Numbered from the stretch's first letter, positions 1 to 21,227 are shown. The stretch is 64,000 bases of DNA from Amycolatopsis sp. 2-15 (GCF_030285625.1 NZ_CP127294.1:6418001-6482000); one strand, 5' to 3'. The notes: generated by a model from the sequence alone, not told the origin. Numbers and translations are program-made.

Positions 1-1
1 G

Positions 2-12559
<12,558 letters not shown>

Positions 12560-12573
12560 GAAAGGAAAGCACC

Positions 12574-12783
12574 ATGACGAACCCCTTCGAGAACCCCGAC
12601 GGCACCTACCTCGTGCTCGTCAACGACGAGGGCCAGCACAGCCTGTGGCCCGAGTTCGTGGCCGTCCCGGCCGGCTGGACCACCGCCTTCGGCCCCGACG
12701 CCCGCCAGCCGTGCCTCGACTACGTGGAACAGAACTGGACCGACCTGCGGCCGAAGTCGCTCATCGAGGCCATGGATTCCTGA
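12574..12783 (+). CDS. MbtH-like protein
   Basis: A 69-aa protein starting 14 nt after the synthetase stop, with AAAGGAA as ribosome site. It carries the family pattern: an N-terminal NPF/DG segment, the [10 protein letters not shown] core, PAGW, and WTDLRPKSL near the end. MbtH proteins bind adenylation domains and aid their folding or activity. Position and spacing make it the partner of the upstream synthetase. Length is normal for the family (about 70 aa). Confidence 0.97.
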   Translation: MTNPFENPDGTYLVLVNDEGQHSLWPEFVAVPAGWTTAFGPDARQPCLDYVEQNWTDLRPKSLIEAMDS

Positions 12784-12806
12784 CGTCTCGCGCCGTCCGG
12801 CCGGCA

Positions 12807-12885
12807 CCCCAATGCGGCGTTGGTTGCGTTGAGCGCACCGAACGCCACATTGGTTGCGTTGAGCGCTCCGAACGCCACATTGGGG
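12807..12885. repeat. Palindromic interspersed repeat, locus 1
   Basis: Two tandem units each contain GGTTGCGTTGAGCGC followed by CCGAACGCCACATTGG. The outer ends pair: CCCCAATGCGGCGTT at 12807-12821 with AACGCCACATTGGGG at 12871-12885, 14 of 15 positions. It lies between the convergent MbtH and binding-protein genes. A related copy is at 36009-36080. A role in transcription termination is plausible but unproven. Confidence 0.75.
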
Positions 12886-12898
12886 CAGGATGCAGACA

Positions 12899-12938
12899 AC
12901 AACGCCCGGCCGGAGGACGTCTCCCGGCCGGGCGTTGT
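12899..12938 (-). terminator. Terminator of the siderophore-binding protein gene
   Basis: A perfect 15-bp inverted repeat (12899-12913 and 12924-12938) with a 10-nt loop lies 15 nt past the stop codon of the minus-strand gene. There is no U-tract, which is common in high-GC actinobacteria. Confidence 0.75.
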
Positions 12939-12953
12939 GGCGTGCGTGGGGGA

Positions 12954-14030
12954 TCAGGCCGCGGGCTGGACGTCCGTGGCCGGGTTGCCGTCGACGGCGG
13001 CGGTGAGCTGGGGGACCATCCGCTCGAGCGTGTAGGGCAGGCTGAGCACGCTGACGAACGACGTGGCGCTGCCGTAGGTGCTCGGGTCCTCGATGAAGAC
13101 CTCGCGCTTCTGCTTCGCGACGTTCAGGCCGGAGTACAGCTTGTCCTTCGCCAGGGTCGCCTGGCCGCCCGGGATGGTGTCGACGATCCAGACCTGGGCG
13201 TCGACGTTGAGCAGGTCGGTGCGTTCCGCGCTGATGTTCGCGCCGAACTTGTCGCCGATGAGCTGGTCGAGGTTCGGGGGCAGCTTGAAGCCGAGCGAAG
13301 TCAGGATGCGCGAGCGTGGGTCCTCGCTGCCGTAGACGAAGTAGCCGTCGTACTGGGTGGCCATCAGGGCGCTCTTGCCCGCGAACTCGGGATGCGCGGC
13401 GCGGGCCTTGGCGAACTGGTCCTCGACGCCGGCCACGAGCGCGTCGGCTTCCTTGGCCTTGCCCACGGCCTTGCCGACCGTCTTGGTCGTCTCCTGCCAC
13501 GGGATGCCGTAGTCGTTGTACTGCTTGGGCTGCGCGATCGTCGGCGCGATCTTCGACAGGGTGGTGTACTGCTCCTGCGTGAGCGCGGAGTACAGGCCGA
13601 TGATGAGGTCCGGCTTCAGCGCGGCGATCTTCTCGAACTGCGGCCCGTCGGAGTCCTTCAGGACGGTGGGCAGGGGAGCGTTGCCGAGCTTCGCCTTGCC
13701 CCACGGCGCGATGGCGCCGGGGAAGTTGCCGAGCCAGTCGGTGGTGCCGACGGGCACGACGCCGAGGGCGAGCAGCGAGTCCTGCTCGGTCAGGCCGACG
13801 GTGACGATGCGCTGCGGCGCCTTCTCGATCGTCGTCGAGCCGTACTTGTGGTCGATGGTGACCGGGAACGCGCCGGGGTCCGTGGTGCCGGACGCGCCGG
13901 TCGAGCCCGGCGCCGCGGGGGTGTCGGAGCCGCACGCCGTGAGCGCGCCGGCGAGCACGATCGCCGCGGCGAGCGCCCCGGCGGTCCGGGCGCGCCCGCG
14001 CGCGGCGGACAGGAGGGAGAAGCGGGCCAT
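12954..14030 (-). CDS. Iron-siderophore ABC transporter substrate-binding lipoprotein
   Basis: A 358-aa protein with an N-terminal signal and the lipobox LTAC (cysteine near residue 33), then an FepB/FhuD-like periplasmic-binding fold (PF01497 type). Features include EKAPQRIVTVGLTEQDSLLALGV near the N-terminus and KPDLIIGLYSALTQEQY in the middle. It would capture the ferric siderophore outside the membrane and pass it to FecCD permeases such as those at 17702-19791. The ATG has AAAGGA upstream. An iron box lies 31 nt before the start, so iron-starvation induction is expected. It is convergent to the synthetase and shares no operon with it. Confidence 0.93.
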   Translation of the reverse strand: MARFSLLSAARGRARTAGALAAAIVLAGALTACGSDTPAAPGSTGASGTTDPGAFPVTIDHKYGSTTIEKAPQRIVTVGLTEQDSLLALGVVPVGTTDWLGNFPGAIAPWGKAKLGNAPLPTVLKDSDGPQFEKIAALKPDLIIGLYSALTQEQYTTLSKIAPTIAQPKQYNDYGIPWQETTKTVGKAVGKAKEADALVAGVEDQFAKARAAHPEFAGKSALMATQYDGYFVYGSEDPRSRILTSLGFKLPPNLDQLIGDKFGANISAERTDLLNVDAQVWIVDTIPGGQATLAKDKLYSGLNVAKQKREVFIEDPSTYGSATSFVSVLSLPYTLERMVPQLTAAVDGNPATDVQPAA

Positions 14031-14060
14031 CGGCGGTCCTTTGCGGTCGCTCTCGATTAA

Positions 14061-14079
14061 TCAGGTTTGCCTAACCTAA
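14061..14079 (-). promoter_or_regulatory. IdeR/DmdR-type iron box
   Basis: On the minus strand the 19-mer reads TTAGGTTAGGCAAACCTGA, matching 17 of 19 positions of the actinobacterial iron-box consensus TTAGGTTAGGCTAACCTAA. It lies just upstream of the siderophore-binding lipoprotein start (14030), where an iron-loaded repressor would block transcription. Confidence 0.88.
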
Positions 14080-14123
14080 GTCAGACCGCCCGGCCGATGC
14101 AACCACGTCCACTGCGGTGAGCC

Positions 14124-15899
14124 TCACTCCATTACCACGTCGTCCACCCGGCGTGTCCCCGACCACGCGGCCCACAACGTCGCGTACCGGCCGCCCGCGG
14201 CGACCAGTTCGTCGTGCGTACCCGTCTCCATGACCGCGCCCGCGTCGAGTACCACGATCCGGTCCGACGCCGCCGCCTGCGTGAGCCGGTGGGCCACCAC
14301 GAGCCCGGTCCGCCCCTGCAGCGCCGCCGCCGCGGCCGCTTCCAGCGTCTTCGCGCCCGCGCTGCCCGCTTCGGCCGTGGCCTCGTCGAGGATCGCCACC
14401 GGCGGATCGGCCAGCACGAGCCGCACGAGCGCGAGCTGCTGCGCCTGCGTGACGGTGAGCTGGTGCCCGCCGTCGCCGACAACGGTGTCCAGGCCTTCCG
14501 GCAGCGCCTCGGTCCACTCCAGCGCGCCGACCGTGCCGAGCGCCGCGCGCAGGTCCTCTTCGGACGCTTCGGGCCGCGCCAGCCGCAGGTCGTCGGCGAG
14601 CGTGCCGCTGAAGACGTGGACCTCCTGGCTGATCAGCGCGACGGTGCGGCGGGTCTGGGCCGGGCCGAGCTCCGCGAGCGGCACGCCGCCGAGCGAGACC
14701 GAACCCGAGCCCGGCTGGTGGATGCCGGCGATGAGCTTGGCCAGCGTCGTCTTGCCCGCGCCGCTCGCGCCGACCAGCGCGACGCGTTCGCCGGGCGCCA
14801 GGTCGAGGTCCACCTCGCGCAGCACCGGGTGACCGTCCACATAGGAGTGCCGCAGCGCGCCGGCCTTCACCGACGAGTCGACCGGCCGGGCCGGCTGCCG
14901 TGGTTCGACCGGCGCCGGCAGGTCGGCCACGCCGATCAGCCGCGCGAGGCTCGCCGCGGCCGCCTGGGCGTCGTCGACGAGCGCGAGCGCCGTGTTGATC
15001 GGGCCGAACAGGCTGTGGAAGTACAGCGCCGCCGCGGTGGCGACACCGACCGTCGCGAGGTTCGCGCCCACGAGCAGGTAACCCGCCGCGAGCACGGCGG
15101 AGAGTCCGATGAACTCCGCGAGGTTCAGCCGGCCGAAGAACCGCGTGACCAGCCGGATCCCGCGCAGCGCCAGCTCGACCGCGCCGTCCGAACGCTGCCG
15201 CACGCGCTCCACGTGCTCGTCGGCCAGCCGGAACGCCCGCACGGTCTTGGCGCCGCCGATCGTGTCGAGCAACTGTTGTTGCTGTGCACCGACCGCGGCC
15301 CGCTGCGCGGCGTAGAGCGGCTTCGCCTGCCGGACGTACCAGCGCACGGTGTGCAGCTGGATCGGCACGGCGAGCAGGGCCGCGAGGAGGAATCGCCAGT
15401 CGAGCACGGCCATGCTCACGAGCGTCAGCACGATCGTGAGCACCGACCGGCCCAGCTCCGGCAACGCCTCGCGCACGGCCTCTGCGACGACCGACACGTC
15501 GTTGGTCACGCGGGTGGTGAGGTCGCCGGAACCGGCCTTCTCCACCTGTTCCAGCGGCAGGCCCAGGGCGCGGTCGACGAACCGCTCGCGCAGATCCGCC
15601 AGCATCGTCTCGCCCAGGCGCGCGAGCATCGAGGTTCCGATGGCGGTGGCGATGGCCGACACGACCGCCACGAGGACGAGCTCCACGACCGGCGTCACGA
15701 GGTCCGTGGCCGGGCGGTGCTGCGCGACGATGTCGACGACGCGGCCCAGCAGCGGCGCGGTGAGCAGGCCGACGGCCGTGGCGGCCACGACGAAGGCGAA
15801 CGACCCGGCGGCGCGTGCTTTCGAGCGGCGCAGCAGTTCACCCAGCACCGCGCGGATGCGGTGCCCGTCCGCGGTCGGGAGCAGTTCGCGGGCGCTCAC
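14124..15899 (-). CDS. ABC transporter, fused membrane and ATPase domains (degenerate signature motif)
   Basis: A 591-aa type IV (exporter-fold) half transporter. About 300 residues of membrane domain are followed by an ATPase domain. Walker A (GASGAGKTTL), Q-loop (ISQEVH), Walker B (PVAILDEATAE) and H-loop (VVAHRLT) are intact. The ABC signature reads VTQAQ instead of LSGGQ and the D-loop is altered. Its GTG start overlaps the stop of the preceding gene by GTGA, so the two are translationally coupled and form a heterodimer. In siderophore clusters such pairs export siderophore or act in ferric-siderophore uptake as IrtAB does; which applies here cannot be told from sequence. Confidence 0.9.
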   Translation of the reverse strand: MSARELLPTADGHRIRAVLGELLRRSKARAAGSFAFVVAATAVGLLTAPLLGRVVDIVAQHRPATDLVTPVVELVLVAVVSAIATAIGTSMLARLGETMLADLRERFVDRALGLPLEQVEKAGSGDLTTRVTNDVSVVAEAVREALPELGRSVLTIVLTLVSMAVLDWRFLLAALLAVPIQLHTVRWYVRQAKPLYAAQRAAVGAQQQQLLDTIGGAKTVRAFRLADEHVERVRQRSDGAVELALRGIRLVTRFFGRLNLAEFIGLSAVLAAGYLLVGANLATVGVATAAALYFHSLFGPINTALALVDDAQAAAASLARLIGVADLPAPVEPRQPARPVDSSVKAGALRHSYVDGHPVLREVDLDLAPGERVALVGASGAGKTTLAKLIAGIHQPGSGSVSLGGVPLAELGPAQTRRTVALISQEVHVFSGTLADDLRLARPEASEEDLRAALGTVGALEWTEALPEGLDTVVGDGGHQLTVTQAQQLALVRLVLADPPVAILDEATAEAGSAGAKTLEAAAAAALQGRTGLVVAHRLTQAAASDRIVVLDAGAVMETGTHDELVAAGGRYATLWAAWSGTRRVDDVVME

Positions 15900-17587
15900 G
15901 AGAGCACCGCCGCGCGGTAGTCGGCGCGCTCGCGCACGAGGCCGGCGTGCTCACCTTCGGCGACCACCCGCCCTTCGTCGAGCAGCACCACGCGGTCGGT
16001 GGCCGCGAGCAGGGCCGGGCTGGTCGTCACCACGATCGTGGTGCGGCCGCAGCGCAGTTCCGCGATGCCTTCGGCGATCCGGGCTTCGGTCACCGTGTCG
16101 ACGGCGGTGGTCGGGTCGTGCAGCACGAGCACCGGCGTGTCCGCCGCCAGCGCCCGCGCGAGTGCCACGCGTTGTCGTTGCCCGCCCGAGAGCGAGCGCC
16201 CCCGTTCGGTGACGGCTGTGGCCGTGCCCGACGGCAGCGTGCTCGCGACCTCGTCGGCGGCCGCGGCCGCCAGCACTCCGTCCGGCACCGCCGGACCACC
16301 CGCTCGCACGTTCTCCTCCAGGGTTCCTTCGAACAGATCGGCGTCGTGCGCGGCCACGAGCACCACCTCCCGGACCCGATCCGGGTCCACAGTGGACAGG
16401 TCGACCGCGTCGACGCGCACCGTGCCCGTGCCGGGATCGGTGAAGCGGCCCAGGCAGTCGAGCAGGTCGGTGGCCGTCGCCGGGTCGACGGTGACGACCC
16501 CCAGCAGCTGGCCGGCGGGCACGGACAGGTCCAGCTCCCGCAGCTTTCCGTGCGTCACACGGGAAAGCTCGACCCCGCCCGCGGCCGGCGCCGGCAGCGA
16601 GGCGCTGCCCTCGGGCACGGCGAGCGGGGAGTCGAGCACGGTCGCGACGCGCCCGGCCGACGCGCGGGCCTGCGCGAACTGGCCGTTGACCCACGCGAAG
16701 ATCGAGAACGGGGTCTGCAGGAACTGCGCGAGCCCGACCGCCGCGACGAGGTCGCCGACGCTGATGTCGCCGTTCGCCGCCAGGTTCCCGCCGACGAGCG
16801 CCACCAGTGCGATGAAGATGCCCGTCAACGCGAGCAGTGCGCCGTTGTGCCACGCCTGCGCGCGAGCGGCGCGCACGGTGGCCAGCAGCGAATCCCGGCT
16901 GGTGCGGCGATACCGGTCGACGGCGGCCGGTTCCGCGCCGATGCCCTTGAGCACCCGCAGCCCCGCCACCAGATCGGCCGCGACACCCGAAGCGTGCGCC
17001 GCGCGCTCCTGTTCGACCTCGCTGCGCTTCTCCAGCGGCTTGCCGATCAGGTGCGCGAGCAACAGCAGCGGGGGAGTGCCGAGCAGCACCAGCAGGCCGA
17101 GCGGTACCGACATCCGCAGCAGCGCGACCGCGCTGACCACGAGGCCCGCCAGCGCCGAGATCCCGAACGGCAGCGTCGCGTTGATCATCCCGACGCGCCG
17201 CGCGTCCGAGGTCCCGATGCTGGCCAGCTCACCCGCGAGCGCGCCGGTTTCGGTGCCGCCGCGCGAATGCAGCACGCGCCGTGAGAGCGAGAGCCGGATG
17301 TCGTGCGCGGCGCGCTCGGCCGCGCGTTCCGCGGCCCGCGCCCCGAAGCGGTAGCTGTAGGACAGCACCAGGAACACCACCGCCAGCACCCCCAGCCAGG
17401 TGAGCAGCGTGAGCACGGAGCTGTCGGCCACCGCGTGATCGATGACCACGCCGATCACCACAGGTACCAGTGCTTCGCCGCCCTGGTGCGCGGCGGCCAG
17501 GATCGACGACAGCGTCACGGCCCCCCGCTGTCCGGAGACCGCGCGCCGCAGCACATCCCGTCCGGTCGTCGCTGCAGCCGTCGTCAC
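15896..17587 (-). CDS. ABC transporter, fused membrane and ATPase domains (Walker motifs lost)
   Basis: A 563-aa partner of the downstream ABC protein. The membrane domain is normal, and the signature LSGGQRQRVALARAL is canonical. Walker A is absent (VVTVDPATATD where GxxGxGK is expected), Walker B reads VLVLHDP, and the H-loop His is Ser (VVTTSP). It cannot bind ATP normally but supplies the signature for its partner's Walker site. I chose the GTG at 17587 because AGGGAGG lies six bases before it; an in-frame GTG at 17593 sits too close to that site. An iron box upstream is shared with the divergent FecCD genes. Confidence 0.9.
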   Translation of the reverse strand: MTTAAATTGRDVLRRAVSGQRGAVTLSSILAAAHQGGEALVPVVIGVVIDHAVADSSVLTLLTWLGVLAVVFLVLSYSYRFGARAAERAAERAAHDIRLSLSRRVLHSRGGTETGALAGELASIGTSDARRVGMINATLPFGISALAGLVVSAVALLRMSVPLGLLVLLGTPPLLLLAHLIGKPLEKRSEVEQERAAHASGVAADLVAGLRVLKGIGAEPAAVDRYRRTSRDSLLATVRAARAQAWHNGALLALTGIFIALVALVGGNLAANGDISVGDLVAAVGLAQFLQTPFSIFAWVNGQFAQARASAGRVATVLDSPLAVPEGSASLPAPAAGGVELSRVTHGKLRELDLSVPAGQLLGVVTVDPATATDLLDCLGRFTDPGTGTVRVDAVDLSTVDPDRVREVVLVAAHDADLFEGTLEENVRAGGPAVPDGVLAAAAADEVASTLPSGTATAVTERGRSLSGGQRQRVALARALAADTPVLVLHDPTTAVDTVTEARIAEGIAELRCGRTTIVVTTSPALLAATDRVVLLDEGRVVAEGEHAGLVRERADYRAAVLS

Positions 17588-17641
17588 CGGCACCCTCCCT
17601 TTCGCTCCACCTGCTCAGCGTGCCGCCCGCCCCGCACAATG

Positions 17642-17660
17642 ATAGGTAAGGCTAGTCTAA
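17642..17660. promoter_or_regulatory. Iron box between divergent ABC and FecCD genes
   Basis: The 19-mer ATAGGTAAGGCTAGTCTAA matches 15 of 19 consensus iron-box positions. It lies midway between the divergent starts at 17587 (minus) and 17702 (plus), so it could control both directions in response to iron. Confidence 0.72.
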
Positions 17661-17701
17661 GAATCGCCCGCGACGGAGTGCCCGGTCCCCAGGAGGTGTC
17701 G

Positions 17702-18754
17702 GTGGTCGTCAGCGTCAGCCCACCCGTGGCGGCGGGGCCACCCGCGCATCGGGGGCGGGCCCGGGCCCTGCGCGGCGGCGGGCTGGTGTGTGCCGTCGCG
17801 CTGCTCGTGCTGATCATGCTCGTGAGCCTCTGGGTGGGCTCGAAGAGCATCCCGTTCGGCTCGACCTGGTCGGTGCTCTGGCACAACGACGGCAGCGCCG
17901 ACGCGGTCATCATCCACGACCAGCGGCTGCCGCGGACCTTGCTCGGCGCCCTCGTCGGCGCCGCTCTCGGGCTCGCCGGCGCGGTGATGCAGGCGCTCAC
18001 CCGCAACCCGCTCGCCGACCCGGGTCTGCTCGGCGTGAACAACGGAGCGGCCGCCGCGGTGGTCTCGGCCATCGCGTTCACCGGCGTCACGACCGTGCTC
18101 GGTTACGTGTGGTTCGCGTTCCTCGGCGCCGCGGTCGCTTCGGTGGTGGTCTACCTGCTCGGCACCGCGGGCCGCGGCGGGGCGACGCCCGACCGGCTCG
18201 TGATGTCGGGCGCGGCCCTCACCGCGGTGCTGCAGGCCTACATCGGCGCGGTGCTCCTCATCGACCCCGACACGTTCAACCAGTTCAGGTTCTGGAACGT
18301 CGGCTCGCTCAGCGGCCGGCGCGCGGACGTGCTGGTGCAGGTGTCGCCGTTCATCGTCATCGGCATCGTGCTCGCGCTGCTGCTCGCGCGGCCGCTGAAC
18401 GTGCTCGCGCTGGGCGAGCAGACCGGCAAGGCGCTCGGCGCGCACATCGGCCGCACGCGGGTCCTGGGCGCGATCGCGGTCACCCTGCTGTGCGGGGCTT
18501 CCACGGCGGCCATCGGGCCGATCGCGTTCATCGGGCTGGCGGTGCCGCAGGCCGTGCGCATTCTCGTGGGTCCGGACCAGCGGTGGGTACTGCCGTACTC
18601 GATGATCCTGTCGCCGGTGCTGCTGATCGGGTCCGACGTGATCGGCCGCATCCTCAACCCGCCGGAGGAGCTGCAGGTGGGCATCGTGACGGCGTTCCTC
18701 GGCGCGCCGGTGTTCATCGCGCTGTGCCGGCGCCGGAAGCTGGCGCGCCTGTGA
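17702..18754 (+). CDS. FecCD-family ferric-siderophore permease, subunit 1
   Basis: A 350-aa BtuC/FecCD-type permease with about nine to ten hydrophobic segments. It has the family stretches LPRTLLGALVGAALGLAGAVMQ and NPLADPGLLGVNNGAA in the first third, and GPIAFIGLAVPQAVR in the last. The GTG start is chosen because AGGAGG sits five bases before it; an upstream in-frame ATG (17639) overlaps the iron box. The stop overlaps the next gene by GTGA. It forms the membrane channel for ferric siderophore import with its neighbour. Confidence 0.93.
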   Translation: MVVSVSPPVAAGPPAHRGRARALRGGGLVCAVALLVLIMLVSLWVGSKSIPFGSTWSVLWHNDGSADAVIIHDQRLPRTLLGALVGAALGLAGAVMQALTRNPLADPGLLGVNNGAAAAVVSAIAFTGVTTVLGYVWFAFLGAAVASVVVYLLGTAGRGGATPDRLVMSGAALTAVLQAYIGAVLLIDPDTFNQFRFWNVGSLSGRRADVLVQVSPFIVIGIVLALLLARPLNVLALGEQTGKALGAHIGRTRVLGAIAVTLLCGASTAAIGPIAFIGLAVPQAVRILVGPDQRWVLPYSMILSPVLLIGSDVIGRILNPPEELQVGIVTAFLGAPVFIALCRRRKLARL

Positions 18755-19791
18755 CCGCGATCGACGAACGTCCCGTCCGGGTGCGGCGGGTTTCGCTGCG
18801 GGTGACGCCGCGCGCGTTGGTGGTGGGCATCGTGCTCGCCGTGGTGCTGTTCGTGCTGAGCGCTGTGAGCATGACGACGGGCGACTACCCGCTGTCGGTG
18901 CTCGACGTCGTGAAGACGCTCTTCGGCTTCGGCGACGCGGGCACGGAGTTCATCGTGACCACGCTGCGGCTGCCGCGGCTGCTGCTCGCGATCCTGGTCG
19001 GTGCGGCGCTCGCGGTGAGCGGTGGCGTGTTGCAGAGCCTGTCCGGCAACCCGCTCGGCAGCCCGGACGTCATCGGCTTCACCGAGGGCTCGGCGACCGG
19101 CGCGCTGCTCGTGATCGTGCTGGCGCACGGCGGTTCCGGAGAGGTGGCGCTCGGCGCGCTCGTCGGCGGGGTGCTCACGGCGCTGGCCGTCGGGCTGCTC
19201 GCCTACCGGCGCGGGCTGCAGGGGTTCAGGATGATCCTGGTCGGCATCGGGGTCGCCGCCATGCTCACGGCCGCGAACTCGTACCTGATCACGCGGGCTT
19301 CGCTGCAGGACGCGTACGCCGCGCAGGCGTGGCTCGTCGGCGGCCTCAACGGCCGGGGCTGGGACGAGATCTGGCCGGTCGCGATCGCCGTGGTGGTGCT
19401 GCTGCCGCTCGCGTTCGGCTACGGCCGGCGGCTCGCGCTGCTGGAGATGGGCGACGACTCGGCCAAGGGCCTCGGCGTGCCGGTGGAGCGCAGCCGTGCG
19501 GTGCTGCTCGCGGTGGCCGTGACACTGTGCGCGGTCGCCACCGCCGCGACGGGACCCATCGCGTTCGTCGCGCTCGCCGCGCCGCAGCTGGCCAAACGGC
19601 TGGCGCGCTCGGCGAAACCGGCGCTGGTGTCCTCGGCCCTGATGGGCGCACTGTTGCTCGTGGCCAGTGACCTCGTGACGCGCCTGGTGTTCGGCGAGGA
19701 AGGCCTTCCGGTCGGCATCGCGACCGGCGCGATCGGCGGTCTCTACCTGATGTGGCTGCTGTCGAACCAGTGGCGGCGCAACCGCGGCTGA
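18751..19791 (+). CDS. FecCD-family ferric-siderophore permease, subunit 2
   Basis: A 346-aa second permease subunit, with LRLPRLLLAILVGAALAVSG and NPLGSPDVIGFTEG near the start and GPIAFVALAAPQLAKRL near the end, typical of FecD/FepG. It overlaps the upstream permease by four bases, so they are co-translated as a heterodimer. No cognate ATP-binding subunit follows: the next gene is convergent. An ATPase encoded elsewhere must power the importer. Confidence 0.93.
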   Translation: MTAIDERPVRVRRVSLRVTPRALVVGIVLAVVLFVLSAVSMTTGDYPLSVLDVVKTLFGFGDAGTEFIVTTLRLPRLLLAILVGAALAVSGGVLQSLSGNPLGSPDVIGFTEGSATGALLVIVLAHGGSGEVALGALVGGVLTALAVGLLAYRRGLQGFRMILVGIGVAAMLTAANSYLITRASLQDAYAAQAWLVGGLNGRGWDEIWPVAIAVVVLLPLAFGYGRRLALLEMGDDSAKGLGVPVERSRAVLLAVAVTLCAVATAATGPIAFVALAAPQLAKRLARSAKPALVSSALMGALLLVASDLVTRLVFGEEGLPVGIATGAIGGLYLMWLLSNQWRRNRG

Positions 19792-19802
19792 GGATCAGCG
19801 GC

Positions 19803-20642
19803 TCAGACGGGCTGCTCGATCGGCGCCGGCTCGCCGAACCGGGCGAGCGCGAGGGCCGCGGTGACCGCGAGCACGAACCCGGCGACGGCCACGACCACGA
19901 AGCCGGGCCGCGTGCGGTCGCCGAGCAGCACGACGCCGATGAGCGAGGGCAGCACGGTCTCGCCGAGCACCATCATCGCGGTCGACGTGGTCACGCTGCC
20001 GCGCTGCAACGCCGTGGCGTAAAACAGCATCGCCATGCCGCCCGACACCGCGAGGATGTAGAGCGCCGGGTCGGTGAGCAGGTCGAGCGGGGCGAGGCTC
20101 GGGATGATCCGGCCCGCCACCGCGACCAGCCCGAAGCACAGCCCGGCGATCAGCCCCAGCGCCGGCGTGCGGACGCGGCGTCCGGCCTTGCCCGCCGCGA
20201 TCCCGGCCAGCCCGAGCACCACCACGGCGCCCGCCAGCGCCAGCCGGAAGCCCAGGCCCACCTGCTCGGAACCTTCGCTCTGCGCCGAAGAACCCAGCAA
20301 CGCGAGGCCCGCGCAGACCACCACGACGGCCGCCCACTCGCGCGCCCCGAGCCGCACGCCGAACACCCGCGCGGCCACGGCCGTCACGGCCAGGCTCGCC
20401 GCCTGCGTGGCCTGCACGACGAACAACGGCAACACGTGCAGGGCGGCGATCTGCGCGACGAACCCGAGCACGTCCAGCCCCAAGCCGGCCACGTACTTCC
20501 ACTGCCGCAGCACCCGCAGCAGCAACCGCGGGTCGACTCCCGCGCCCGCGTCGGGCGTCGCCTTCGCCGCCACGGCCTGCATCACCGAAGCGACGCCGTA
20601 CGCCACGGCCGAGAGCAGCGCACACAGCAGTCCCCACACCAT
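19803..20642 (-). CDS. DMT/EamA-like integral membrane transporter
   Basis: A 279-aa protein made almost wholly of hydrophobic segments, about nine to ten helices, with an internal repeat of the drug/metabolite transporter type. I chose the ATG giving MVWGLLCALLS, because the upstream extension is arginine- and proline-rich and unlike a membrane protein. The substrate is unknown. It ends 11 nt from the convergent FecCD stop. A role in siderophore export is possible from position alone but unsupported. Confidence 0.75.
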   Translation of the reverse strand: MVWGLLCALLSAVAYGVASVMQAVAAKATPDAGAGVDPRLLLRVLRQWKYVAGLGLDVLGFVAQIAALHVLPLFVVQATQAASLAVTAVAARVFGVRLGAREWAAVVVVCAGLALLGSSAQSEGSEQVGLGFRLALAGAVVVLGLAGIAAGKAGRRVRTPALGLIAGLCFGLVAVAGRIIPSLAPLDLLTDPALYILAVSGGMAMLFYATALQRGSVTTSTAMMVLGETVLPSLIGVVLLGDRTRPGFVVVAVAGFVLAVTAALALARFGEPAPIEQPV

Positions 20643-20687
20643 GACCGTCACCCTATTCCGGGCGGGGCGGCGGAGGTCAGGCCGTTC

Positions 20688-20714
20688 CCCCGGCGGAGGA
20701 GCGGTCCGCCGGGG
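20688..20714 (-). terminator. Hairpin after the barstar-like gene
   Basis: A perfect 10-bp stem (CCCCGGCGGA at 20688-20697 with TCCGCCGGGG at 20705-20714) and a 7-nt loop begin five bases past the stop of the minus-strand barstar gene. Confidence 0.65.
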
Positions 20715-20718
20715 CCGG

Positions 20719-21138
20719 TCAGGCCAGCTCGAGCAGGACGCCGTCCTCGGCTTCGCGACCGCCGGGGCCGTGGATGCGGATGATGTCGACGATCTCGTCG
20801 AACAGGGTCGGGCCCTCACCACGCCGCGCGGCGGCGATCCTGGCCTCGATCGAGGGCCGGTTCGACGGGTGGCAGGTCAGGAGCAGCTCGGTCAGCCGGA
20901 GGACCGTCGCCTCGTGACCGAGCGCGGCCCGGGACAGCCGCGAGTCGAGCCAGCGCAGGACCCAGTCGCCGTCGGGCGTGCCGAAGCCGCCCCGGAGCAC
21001 GTCGTTGAACGCGTCGAGTCCCCCTCGCCAGCGGTAGCCGTCGAGCAGCCGGGAGAACTCGCGCGCGAAACCCGCGAAGTCGGAGAAACGGGATCCGTCG
21101 ATGACCAACACCGGAAGGTCGTCGTTGTGGCCGGTCAT
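20719..21138 (-). CDS. Barstar-family protein
   Basis: A 139-aa acidic protein. The stretch LVIDGSRFSDFAGFAREFSR and the following WRGGLDAFNDVLRGGFG match the barstar fold (ribonuclease inhibitor, PF01337 type), where the acidic LDAxNDxL helix contacts the RNase. A barnase-like target is not encoded next door, so this may be an orphan immunity protein. I chose the ATG giving MTGHNDDLPV; a longer start at 21189 is possible but would add cysteine- and glycine-rich residues without homology. Confidence 0.82.
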   Translation of the reverse strand: MTGHNDDLPVLVIDGSRFSDFAGFAREFSRLLDGYRWRGGLDAFNDVLRGGFGTPDGDWVLRWLDSRLSRAALGHEATVLRLTELLLTCHPSNRPSIEARIAAARRGEGPTLFDEIVDIIRIHGPGGREAEDGVLLELA

Positions 21139-21227
21139 GGTGCCAGCATGGCATGACCCGGGTTGTACGCAGCCCGCGATGTCGAACACGAGTTCGAAGG
21201 TCGAGGCGCCTGGCCCGGCCCCGCTGA

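Noticed and set aside
12807..12885. Tandem units considered as a CRISPR array
   Set aside because: Only two units, no spacers of regular length and no cas genes.
15815..17354. Long plus-strand frames opposite the half-ABC genes
   Set aside because: The minus strand has complete ABC motifs; the plus frames have only low-complexity composition.
20719..21138. Barstar gene considered as part of a toxin-immunity pair
   Set aside because: No RNase or secreted toxin gene adjoins it.
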